DNA of 14,310 nucleotides from an uncultured Lachnospiraceae bacterium (GTDB lineage Bacteria > Bacillota > Clostridia > Lachnospirales > Lachnospiraceae), in the NCBI GenBank assembly GCA_910584325.1, contig CAJTZH010000070.1, forward strand, positions 1 through 14,310. The letters are read 5' to 3'. A program made the translations under genes and the position numbers. Positions 7,054 to 13,426 of the stretch are shown one piece after another (position 1 is the first letter of the stretch; the number at the start of each line of letters is the position of its first letter). The notes under the pieces were generated by a model. That model was not told the DNA's origin. It saw only the letters and a program-made list of their open reading frames with translations, and did not search any database.

Positions 7054-7689
7054 ATGTCAAATGATTCAAAGGAGTTTGTTAACTCTGTAGTAAAACGGCT
7101 TGCACAAATGACTTATATACGTCCCGAAGAAATACCGAATATTGATTTATATATGGATCAGGTCACGACATTTATGGAGGACCATTTAAAGGATACCAAG
7201 CGCAAGTCCGACGATAAGATTTTGACAAAAACGATGATTAATAATTACGCCAAGAATGATTTGCTGCCTCCTCCCGTTAGAAAGAAATATTCCGAAGACC
7301 ATATGATAATGCTGATTTTCATATATTATTTCAAAAACGTTTTGTCTATCAGCGATATCCAGTCGCTTCTGACGCCTCTTTCCGAAGGGTTTTTCGGCGG
7401 GCAGGGAAGCGTTTCGCTGGAAAAGATATATAAGGAAATTTATAATTACGAGCGCGGGCATATGGTAGATATTGCCAAGTTTATCAGTCTGTCGCAGAGA
7501 GATTCCCAGAATCTTTTTTCTGATGTAAAGGATGAGAACGAGCAGAAATATCTGCAGCTTTTTTCACTCGTCTGTATGCTCAGTTTTGATGTTTTTGCAA
7601 AAAAGCATGTTATCCAGAGCGTTATCGACCAGCTCAACGCCATGAGGGCACAGGAGCAGGCGCCGGATAAGAAATCAAAAAAGAAATAA
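7054..7689 (+). CDS. DUF1836 protein, probable DNA-binding regulator
   Basis: This 211-residue soluble protein carries the DUF1836 signature at about residues 45-110. The block ILTKTMINNYAKNDLLPPPV followed by KKYSEDHMIMLIFIYYFKNV and LSISDIQSLL looks like a MerR-like winged-helix segment. As I recall, the Bacillus subtilis DUF1836 protein YkrK is a repressor of the membrane protease gene htpX. The tail (residues 200-211) is lysine-rich. The gene has its own strong promoter and lies 179 bases before pspA, a membrane-stress gene, so control of pspA is a reasonable but untested guess. No terminator is evident between them. Confidence 0.78.
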   Translation: MSNDSKEFVNSVVKRLAQMTYIRPEEIPNIDLYMDQVTTFMEDHLKDTKRKSDDKILTKTMINNYAKNDLLPPPVRKKYSEDHMIMLIFIYYFKNVLSISDIQSLLTPLSEGFFGGQGSVSLEKIYKEIYNYERGHMVDIAKFISLSQRDSQNLFSDVKDENEQKYLQLFSLVCMLSFDVFAKKHVIQSVIDQLNAMRAQEQAPDKKSKKK

Positions 7690-7749
7690 AGGCGCCGGTA
7701 AATTAAAATTACATTAACATTTTTTAATAAAGATTTAATTCAATTTATG

Positions 7750-7778
7750 GTGACAATGATATGCATATATATTATAAT
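7750..7778 (+). promoter_or_regulatory. Promoter of pspA
   Basis: GTGACA (7750-7755), a 17-base spacer and a perfect TATAAT (7773-7778) make a strong sigma-A-like promoter, about 91 bases before the pspA start. No sigma-54 (-24/-12) element of the kind used by enterobacterial psp genes is seen. Confidence 0.75.
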
Positions 7779-7798
7779 TAAACTCGTAAAGCAAATAG

Positions 7799-7814
7799 GA
7801 AAATTGCAATTTTC
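7799..7814. promoter_or_regulatory. Perfect 16-bp palindrome after the pspA promoter, possible operator
   Basis: GAAAATTGCAATTTTC reads identically on both strands and begins about 20 bases after the -10, inside the transcribed leader. That is a good position for a roadblock-type operator. Its 8-bp arms leave no loop, so it suits a dimeric protein better than an RNA hairpin. I see no second copy in the window. Confidence 0.55.
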
Positions 7815-7823
7815 TGGTAATTG

Positions 7824-7857
7824 AAAATAGCGGGCAAAAGATGCCTGCACTTATTTT
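7824..7857 (+). other. Leader hairpin just before the pspA ribosome site
   Basis: GCGGGC (7830-7835) pairs with GCCTGC (7843-7848) around a 7-base loop. AAAATA (7824-7829) can pair further with TATTTT (7852-7857) across a small bulge. The stem ends directly before AGGAGG (7858-7863), so it may protect the mRNA end or tune translation. Confidence 0.45.
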
Positions 7858-7868
7858 AGGAGGAAACT

Positions 7869-8555
7869 ATGGGAATTTTAGCAAGATTTAAAGACATTAT
7901 GTCATCAAACATTAACGCGCTGCTTGATAAGATGGAGAACCCGGAGAAGATGATTGACCAGTACTTAAGAAATCTTCAGGAGGATTTGGGTAAGGTTAAG
8001 GCGGAGACGGCTGCCGTTATGGCGGAGGAGACGAGAGCCAAGAGAGAACTCGACGAGTGTGTGAAAGAAGTTGAGAAGATGCAGAGCTATGCGCAGAAGG
8101 CGGTTCTTGCAGGCAACGACAACGACGCCAGAACATTTTTGGAGAAGAAGCAGCAGCTTACGACGAAGCAGGCTTCGCTTGAGATAGCTTACACCGGCGC
8201 GGCGGAGAACGCGGCGAAGATGAGACAGATGCATGACAAGCTGGTGACGGATATCAATGAGCTGATTGCAAGAAGGGATACGATTAAGGCGAAGGTGAAA
8301 GTAGCCAAGACTACGGAGAGAGTCAATAAGATGACTTCAAGTATTTCTGGTTCCGAGGCGGACCTTGCGGCGTTTGACCGTATGGAAGCGAAAGCGAACC
8401 GTATGCTTGACGAGGCGAACGCAATGACGGAGCTGAATTTAAACAAGCCGGGCAGCACCATCGAGCAGATGCAGGCAAAGTATGACCATGTTCCTTCTTC
8501 TGCGGTTGACGACGAGCTTGCGGCACTGAAGGCTGAACTGGGTATTCAGCAGTAG
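7869..8555 (+). CDS. pspA: PspA/IM30 family membrane-stress protein
   Basis: This 228-residue protein belongs to the PspA/Vipp1 (ESCRT-III-like) family that coats and stabilises the inner face of the membrane under stress. The N-terminal segment (GILARFKDIMSSNINALLDK) is the amphipathic membrane-binding helix and is followed by MENPEKMIDQYLRNL, a family hallmark. Residues 30-190 form long charged coiled-coil helices, without signal peptide or membrane span. The ribosome site AGGAGG is ideal. It has its own promoter, leader palindrome and hairpin. No pspBC, liaFSR or pspF homologue is nearby; the DUF1836 gene upstream is the only candidate regulator. Confidence 0.9.
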   Translation: MGILARFKDIMSSNINALLDKMENPEKMIDQYLRNLQEDLGKVKAETAAVMAEETRAKRELDECVKEVEKMQSYAQKAVLAGNDNDARTFLEKKQQLTTKQASLEIAYTGAAENAAKMRQMHDKLVTDINELIARRDTIKAKVKVAKTTERVNKMTSSISGSEADLAAFDRMEAKANRMLDEANAMTELNLNKPGSTIEQMQAKYDHVPSSAVDDELAALKAELGIQQ

Positions 8556-8584
8556 GTTTAGGCTTCATTACATGAATCGTTAAT

Positions 8585-8659
8585 ATGCCCCATATACCAT
8601 ATATGCGGCGAAGCGGTTTTGATTGCCGCTTTATCGCGTATGGTACATGGGGCATTTTT
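8585..8659 (+). terminator. Large imperfect hairpin with a T5 tail after pspA
   Basis: The outer arms (8585-8602 and 8638-8655) pair almost without interruption, including CCCC/GGGG and ACCATA/TATGGT, with a single A-C mismatch. The inner part (GCGG ... CCGC) pairs with bulges around a TTTTGATTG loop. TTTTT ends at 8659. It is best read as the pspA terminator. No promoter is visible between it and pcrA, so it may be leaky or act as an attenuator or processing site. It overlaps an in-frame upstream extension of the pcrA frame, arguing that the extension is not translated. Confidence 0.65.
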
Positions 8660-8689
8660 CGGAAATTTGAGGATGAATGGATTGATACG

Positions 8690-10963
8690 ATGGGAAATAT
8701 TTACGATACATTAAATGAACAACAAAAACAAGGCGTTCTGACAACAGAGGGACCGGTGCTGATTCTTGCGGGAGCAGGTTCGGGAAAGACCCGTGTGCTG
8801 ACGCACCGCATTGCTTATCTGATTGAGGAACAGGGTGTTGCGCCTTACAATATCATGGCAATTACATTTACAAACAAGGCAGCGAAGGAAATGCGCGAGA
8901 GAGTGGATAATCTTGTGGAATTTGGCGCCGAGGGCGTGTGGGTATGTACGTTTCACGCCACATGCGTGCGCATTTTAAGAAGATTTATCGAGCGTCTTGG
9001 ATACAAAACGAATTTTACCATTTACGATACGGACGACCAGAAGAGTATCGTGAAGGATATTATAAAGAGGATGAATCTTGACCCGAAGATGTACAAGGAG
9101 AGAACGATTCTTTCGGCAATTTCTTCGGCAAAAGATGAACTGATTGGACCGGACGAGCTGCTGATTCGCGCCGGTACAAATTACGGGGAGCGGAAAACGG
9201 CGGAAATTTATCTGGAGTATCAGAATACGCTGAAAAAAAATAACGCCGTGGATTTTGATGATTTAATTTGTCTGACGGTGGAGTTGTTCCGGGAATGTCC
9301 CGACGTGCTGGAGCACTATCAGGAGCGGTTCCGTTATATTATGGTGGACGAGTATCAGGATACGAACACGGCGCAGTTTAAGCTGATTAGTCTGTTGGCG
9401 TCAAAGTATGAAAATCTTTGTGTGGTCGGAGACGACGACCAGTCGATTTACAAGTTCCGCGGCGCAAATATCGCGAATATTCTTGATTTTGAAGAGACCT
9501 ATCCCGACGCCGTGGTGATTAAGTTAGAGCAGAACTACCGCTCCGTACAGAACATTTTAAATGCGGCAAACGGCGTTATCAGCCACAACTTGGGAAGAAA
9601 AGACAAAGCGCTCTGGTCAGATAAGGGCGAGGGCGACAAAGTGTTTTTTAATGTGTATGACAATGGGATTGAGGAAGCAGAGGGCGTTGTCGCGGATATT
9701 CAGGCGAAGGTTTTAAGAGAAGGCTATTCTTATAAGGACTGTGCCGTGCTTTACCGCACCAACGCGCAGTCAAGAGCGTTGGAGGAGCGTTTTATCGTGG
9801 CAAATGTTCCGTATCGTGTCTACGGCGGCGTGAATTTCTATCAGCGCAAGGAAATCAAGGATATTCTCGCCTATCTGAAGACAATAGATAACGGGTTTGA
9901 CGATTTGGCGGTCAAGCGGATTATTAACGTGCCAAAGCGGGGCATCGGCGCAGCGACGATTGCGAAGATCGATACATACGCTATTGAGCGGGAATTTAAT
10001 TTTTTTGACGCGCTTGATGTTGTGGAAGACGTGCCGGGAATCGGCAGGGCGGCGGTCAAAATTAACACGTTTGTTGATTTTATCGACGTACTGCGCAGCA
10101 AAGCGGCGTCCATGTCCGTCAGCGGGCTGATCAAGGAAGTGATTGAGAGTACGGGATATTATCAGCTTATTGAAGACGAGGCGGTAAGCGACGACGAAAT
10201 TGCGGACAGGAGAGCCAATCTTGAGGAACTGATTTCCAAGGCGGTGACGTATGAGGAAGGGGCGGATTCACCGGCGCTTAGTGGATTTCTGGAGGAAGTT
10301 GCGCTGGTTGCGGATATTGACAATATGGACGATTCTGTGAACCGTGTTTCGCTGATGACCCTTCACAGCGCGAAGGGCCTGGAGTTTCCGGCTGTGTACC
10401 TGACGGGAATGGAGGACGGACTGTTTCCAAGCTACATGACGATTTCTACCGGAAACATGGATGATATCGAGGAAGAGCGGCGCCTTTGTTATGTGGGCAT
10501 CACACGCGCCATGAAAAGCCTGCATTTAAGCTGCGCAAGGCAGCGGATGATTCGGGGTGAGACGCAGTACAATACGGTATCGAGGTTTATTAAGGAAATT
10601 CCGCCGCTTCTTTTGGAGAAGCGTGAAAATGGTTTTACAGCGGGCGTGAAGCCTTTCGTGCAGCGCGCGTCGTTTCTGGAGGACGACGGGAATTTTGGCA
10701 AAAGGAAACTTTTGGGTCCGTATGCCGCAGGTAAAACGATGCCGAGAAGTACGACGAATTACAGCACCGTGAAATCTATCGGAAATCCGAAGGATTCTAA
10801 GCCGGAGTACGGCGTGGGCGATACGGTTTCCCATGTGAAATTCGGCACGGGAATTGTTAAAAATATTGTGGAGGGCGGCCGTGATTTTGAGGTGACGGTA
10901 GAATTTGAAAATTTTGGCGTCAAAAAAATGTTCGCAAGTTTTGCAAAATTAAAAAAACAGTAG
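8690..10963 (+). CDS. pcrA: ATP-dependent DNA helicase PcrA/UvrD
   Basis: This 757-residue superfamily 1A helicase moves 3'-5' on DNA in repair and replication-fork or plasmid processing. Motifs in order: Walker A GAGSGKT (28-34), Ia TFTNKAAKEMRER, motif II VDEYQDTN (219-226), motif III GDDDQSIYKFRGA (247-259), IV EQNYRS, V TLHSAKGLEF (557-566) and VI GITRA (603-607). The C-terminus (about 708-757, GVGDTVSHVKFGTGIV ... ASFAKLKK) is the Tudor-like RNA-polymerase-binding tail of PcrA. The frame runs back to ATG 8585, but that 35-residue extension has no ribosome site and lies in a palindrome. ATG 8690 (MGNIYDTLNEQQKQ) matches the family start, although its own ribosome site is weak (GAGG 17 bases away, TGGA nearer). 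Confidence 0.95.
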   Translation: MGNIYDTLNEQQKQGVLTTEGPVLILAGAGSGKTRVLTHRIAYLIEEQGVAPYNIMAITFTNKAAKEMRERVDNLVEFGAEGVWVCTFHATCVRILRRFIERLGYKTNFTIYDTDDQKSIVKDIIKRMNLDPKMYKERTILSAISSAKDELIGPDELLIRAGTNYGERKTAEIYLEYQNTLKKNNAVDFDDLICLTVELFRECPDVLEHYQERFRYIMVDEYQDTNTAQFKLISLLASKYENLCVVGDDDQSIYKFRGANIANILDFEETYPDAVVIKLEQNYRSVQNILNAANGVISHNLGRKDKALWSDKGEGDKVFFNVYDNGIEEAEGVVADIQAKVLREGYSYKDCAVLYRTNAQSRALEERFIVANVPYRVYGGVNFYQRKEIKDILAYLKTIDNGFDDLAVKRIINVPKRGIGAATIAKIDTYAIEREFNFFDALDVVEDVPGIGRAAVKINTFVDFIDVLRSKAASMSVSGLIKEVIESTGYYQLIEDEAVSDDEIADRRANLEELISKAVTYEEGADSPALSGFLEEVALVADIDNMDDSVNRVSLMTLHSAKGLEFPAVYLTGMEDGLFPSYMTISTGNMDDIEEERRLCYVGITRAMKSLHLSCARQRMIRGETQYNTVSRFIKEIPPLLLEKRENGFTAGVKPFVQRASFLEDDGNFGKRKLLGPYAAGKTMPRSTTNYSTVKSIGNPKDSKPEYGVGDTVSHVKFGTGIVKNIVEGGRDFEVTVEFENFGVKKMFASFAKLKKQ

Positions 10964-10980
10964 TAAAAAATCCCATTTAG

Positions 10981-10989
10981 TGGTATAAT
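10981..10989 (+). promoter_or_regulatory. Extended -10 promoter of the 90-aa membrane protein gene
   Basis: TGGTATAAT is a TGn-TATAAT extended -10, located 17 bases after the pcrA stop. No good -35 stands 17 bases upstream, which extended -10 promoters tolerate. The leader is about 36 bases. Confidence 0.6.
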
Positions 10990-11031
10990 ATCCGTAATCG
11001 AACTGAAATAATAACGAAAGGTTGTGTTGTG

Positions 11032-11301
11032 ATGAGTATGAATAAATTAGAAGAATTAATCGCGGCTGCCAAGTTAGGTGAGCTTGGCAAGAAGAAGGAG
11101 ATTATCGTGGAAGAGAAGAAATCCTGCAATCCGGTCGTATGTGTTCTGGCAGTTATCGGCGCCATTGTAGCGGTAGCGGCTGTAGCGTATGCGGTTTACA
11201 GATATTTCACGCCGGATTACCTCGACGACTTTGAAGATGATTTCGATGATGATTTTGACGATGACTTCTTTGAAGACGAAGAAAATGAGGGCGAAGAATA
11301 A
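11032..11301 (+). CDS. Small single-span membrane protein with a repetitive acidic tail
   Basis: I do not recognise a functional family. The protein has 89 residues from ATG 11032; a GTG three bases upstream is also possible, with GAAAGG at 11015-11020 as ribosome site. Residues 1-31 form a charged helix (LEELIAAAKLGELGKKKEII), and 35-56 form one hydrophobic span rich in Val/Ala. From 65 the tail consists of four DDF-x units (DDFE, DDFD, DDFD, DDFF) and then a Glu-rich end. Basic residues before and the acidic tail after the span suggest an N-in orientation with the tail outside, which would be a negatively charged surface or cation-binding segment (inference). It is a single-gene unit with its own promoter and terminator. 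Small acid-tailed proteins of this type are common but unstudied in Lachnospiraceae. Confidence 0.75.
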   Translation: MSMNKLEELIAAAKLGELGKKKEIIVEEKKSCNPVVCVLAVIGAIVAVAAVAYAVYRYFTPDYLDDFEDDFDDDFDDDFFEDEENEGEE

Positions 11302-11323
11302 TTTCATTGAATATGTAATCCGG

Positions 11324-11364
11324 ACCGCCAGATTGTTTTAACAGTTTGGCGGTTTTGTTGTTTT
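11324..11364 (+). terminator. Rho-independent terminator of the 90-aa protein gene
   Basis: ACCGCCAGATTGTT (11324-11337) pairs with AACAGTTTGGCGGT (11340-11353) over 14 positions with two wobbles, followed by TTTTGTTGTTTT. It starts 22 bases after the stop codon. The remaining spacer up to 11521 holds no supportable gene and no convincing promoter. Confidence 0.88.
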
Positions 11365-11521
11365 AGTGAAAATTTTTGTAATTATGCGGCTGTATGCCGG
11401 GGATGATGTGCATATTAAGAGAGTATGTATATCAGGGAAGGTGTATATTTCCTATATTTTGGAGACGGCATGAATGTCAGAGAAGATATAAATTAAAAAA
11501 GTACGAAAAAGGAGAATTAGG

Positions 11522-11932
11522 ATGAAAAAGGAACGGAATGAACTGATAGAATTTTTAATGGGAGCGGGGATGCTGGCGGCAGGACTGTATTTGTTCTGCA
11601 ACAGAGTGACGGTTGTCTCCGGCTTATTTACCGGCATGATACGGGTCGGAGGATTTAATATTGCCTCGGGACTTTGTATTGTGCCGTTGATTTTCGGTAT
11701 TATTTTAATCTTTTATAATCCGAGCGCGTTTATCGGGAAATTGGTGACTATTTTGGGGGTTATTGTGATTATTGCGACAATTATCGCTTCGACGCGTATT
11801 TATATGCCAGCTATTTCGCTCTATGAGTGGCTTTTGTATCTGGTGCTGATTTTTGGCGGCGGTACGCTGCTTGCCAGAGTGCTTTTCGCGAAACCAAAGA
11901 ATAAAGATAAGGATGGATGGGGCAGAGATTGA
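11522..11932 (+). CDS. Four-span membrane protein of unknown function
   Basis: This is a 136-residue hydrophobic protein with about four membrane segments near residues 11-30, 45-67, 70-92 and 101-122, and a short lysine-rich cytosolic tail (KPKNKDKDGWGRD). No family is recognised and no charged residues inside the spans suggest a transporter. AAAGGAG lies 8 bases before the ATG. Its TGA shares its A with the ATG of rlmD (TGATG), so the two are probably translationally coupled. It may start the rlmD transcript; any functional tie between the two is unknown. Confidence 0.7.
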   Translation: MKKERNELIEFLMGAGMLAAGLYLFCNRVTVVSGLFTGMIRVGGFNIASGLCIVPLIFGIILIFYNPSAFIGKLVTILGVIVIIATIIASTRIYMPAISLYEWLLYLVLIFGGGTLLARVLFAKPKNKDKDGWGRD

Positions 11933-13293
11933 TGAAAAAGGGTGATATTTTAGAGGGCATTGTTGAGAGGGTGGATTTTCCGAATAAAGGGATTGTTGCC
12001 GTGGAGGGCGGGGATTGTAAGGTTGTGGTGAAGAATACCATTCCGGGGCAGAGACTTCGCATTCAGGTAAATAAAGCGCGCAAAGGCAGAGCAGAGGCAA
12101 GGGTTCTTGAGATTCTTTCGCCGTCGCCGATTGAGACAAGAGTTCCCTGCGCGCATTTTGGCGTCTGCGGCGGGTGTGTTTATCAGTCGGTTAGCTACGA
12201 GGAGCAGCTTGCGATTAAGAAAAAACAGCTTAAAGGAATGCTTGATTCGGTGATTGATTATGAATATGCGTTTGAGGGCGTTAAGGCAAGCCCTGTCTGT
12301 GACGGATACCGCAATAAGATGGAGTATTCGTTTGGCGATGAGGTGAAGGACGGTCCGATGAGCCTCGGTATGCACAAACGGGGCAGTTTTCATGATGTGA
12401 TTACGGTGGACGGCTGTAAGATTGCGGACGAGGATTACGGCGCGGTTTTAAAATGTGTGCTTGCGTTTGCCACGTCATCCGGTCTTTCGTTTTTCCACAA
12501 GATGAGCCACGAAGGGTATTTCCGTCATCTGTTGGTGAGAAAGGCGGTCAAAACGCGGGAAATTCTCATCGACATCGTGACGACGACGCAGGCTGATTTG
12601 GATTACAGCGAGCTTGTCAGAGACTTGCGCGCATTGAAGCTGTCGGGAACGATTGTCGGCATTTTACATACTAAAAATGACCGTCTCGGGGATGTTGTGG
12701 CAAACGAAGGCACAGAGATTTTATACGGACAGGATTATTTCTACGAGGAGCTTCTCGGGCTTCGGTTTAAGATTACGCCGTTTTCTTTTTTCCAGACAAA
12801 TTCTCTGGGAGCGGAAGTACTGTATTCCACAGCGCGCGAGTATATCGGGGATACCGCCGGAAAGACGGTGTTTGATTTGTACAGCGGAACGGGAACGATT
12901 GCGCAGATTGTCGCTCCGGTGGCAAAGAAGGTTGTAGGCGTGGAGATTGTCGGGGAGGCGGTGGAAGCCGCGAAGTTAAACGCCGGGCTTAATCATCTTG
13001 ACAACTGTACGTTTATTGCCGGAGATGTGTTAAAGGTGATTGACGACATCCCGGAGAAACCGGACCTGATTATTCTGGACCCGCCGCGCGATGGCATTCA
13101 TCCGAAGGCGCTGGACAAGATTATTGATTACGGCGTGCCGTATCTTGTGTATATTTCGTGCAAGCCGACGAGCCTCGTGCGGGATTTGCAGGTGTTTCAT
13201 GAGCGGGGGTACCGTGTGGTGAAAGGGTGCGGAGTGGATATGTTTCCGGGGACGGGGCATGTGGAGTGTATCGTGGAATTAGCACGAAAATAA
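11932..13293 (+). CDS. rlmD: 23S rRNA (uracil-5-)-methyltransferase, RlmD/RumA type
   Basis: This 453-residue SAM-dependent enzyme of the TrmA/RumA family makes m5U in 23S rRNA (position 1939 in E. coli). Residues 1-58 form a TRAM RNA-binding domain. A [4Fe-4S] site is formed by C73, C79, C82 (CAHFGVCGGC) and C162. The SAM site is FDLYSGTGTI (314-323), followed by DPPRDG (383-388), catalytic C410 in SCKPTSLVRDL, and the general base E445 in GTGHVEC. All key residues are present and the C-terminus is intact. The frame also opens at ATG 11917, but ATG 11932, overlapping the upstream stop, gives the usual MKKGDI-type start. Some Firmicutes carry several paralogues, so the exact target (U1939 or U747) is not certain. 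Confidence 0.92.
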   Translation: MKKGDILEGIVERVDFPNKGIVAVEGGDCKVVVKNTIPGQRLRIQVNKARKGRAEARVLEILSPSPIETRVPCAHFGVCGGCVYQSVSYEEQLAIKKKQLKGMLDSVIDYEYAFEGVKASPVCDGYRNKMEYSFGDEVKDGPMSLGMHKRGSFHDVITVDGCKIADEDYGAVLKCVLAFATSSGLSFFHKMSHEGYFRHLLVRKAVKTREILIDIVTTTQADLDYSELVRDLRALKLSGTIVGILHTKNDRLGDVVANEGTEILYGQDYFYEELLGLRFKITPFSFFQTNSLGAEVLYSTAREYIGDTAGKTVFDLYSGTGTIAQIVAPVAKKVVGVEIVGEAVEAAKLNAGLNHLDNCTFIAGDVLKVIDDIPEKPDLIILDPPRDGIHPKALDKIIDYGVPYLVYISCKPTSLVRDLQVFHERGYRVVKGCGVDMFPGTGHVECIVELARK

Positions 13294-13309
13294 GCGGTTT
13301 TTAAGGGTT

Positions 13310-13380
13310 TTATAACATGGTTCATTGCATTTTGCCACCGATTTACCACCCAAATTTTGAAAAGGTGTATTAAACATAAG
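13310..13380. other. Probable attachment-site region of an integrated element, with phased direct repeats
   Basis: Between rlmD and the integrase lie TTTGCCACC (13331-13339) and TTTACCACC (13342-13350), an 8/9 direct repeat with 11-base (one helical turn) spacing. A near-palindrome CAAATTTTG and an inverted GGTG (after GAAAA) follow. Repeats of this kind resemble integrase arm sites, which normally lie beside int at the end of an element. The crossover core cannot be placed without the other end, so the boundary is an inference. Confidence 0.45.
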
Positions 13381-13424
13381 AAAAGCACTGAATACGTTGA
13401 ACTTGTAGCATATTCAGTGCTTTT
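13381..13424. terminator. Two-way terminator between rlmD and the integrase
   Basis: AAAAGCACTGAATA (13381-13394) and TATTCAGTGCTTTT (13411-13424) pair perfectly over 14 bp with a 16-base loop. It begins 3 bases after the integrase stop codon on the minus strand and can also stop plus-strand reading from rlmD. Confidence 0.88.
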
Positions 13425-13426
13425 GT

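Noticed and set aside
7690..7720. Terminator after the DUF1836 gene
   Set aside because: GGCGCC and the later T-run do not form a stem of useful length, so none is called.
8585..8689. 35-residue N-terminal extension of PcrA
   Set aside because: No ribosome site, not part of the helicase family start, and encoded by the arms of a large hairpin.
11705..12139. 144-codon minus-strand open frame
   Set aside because: Antisense shadow of the membrane protein gene and rlmD; proline- and serine-rich nonsense sequence.
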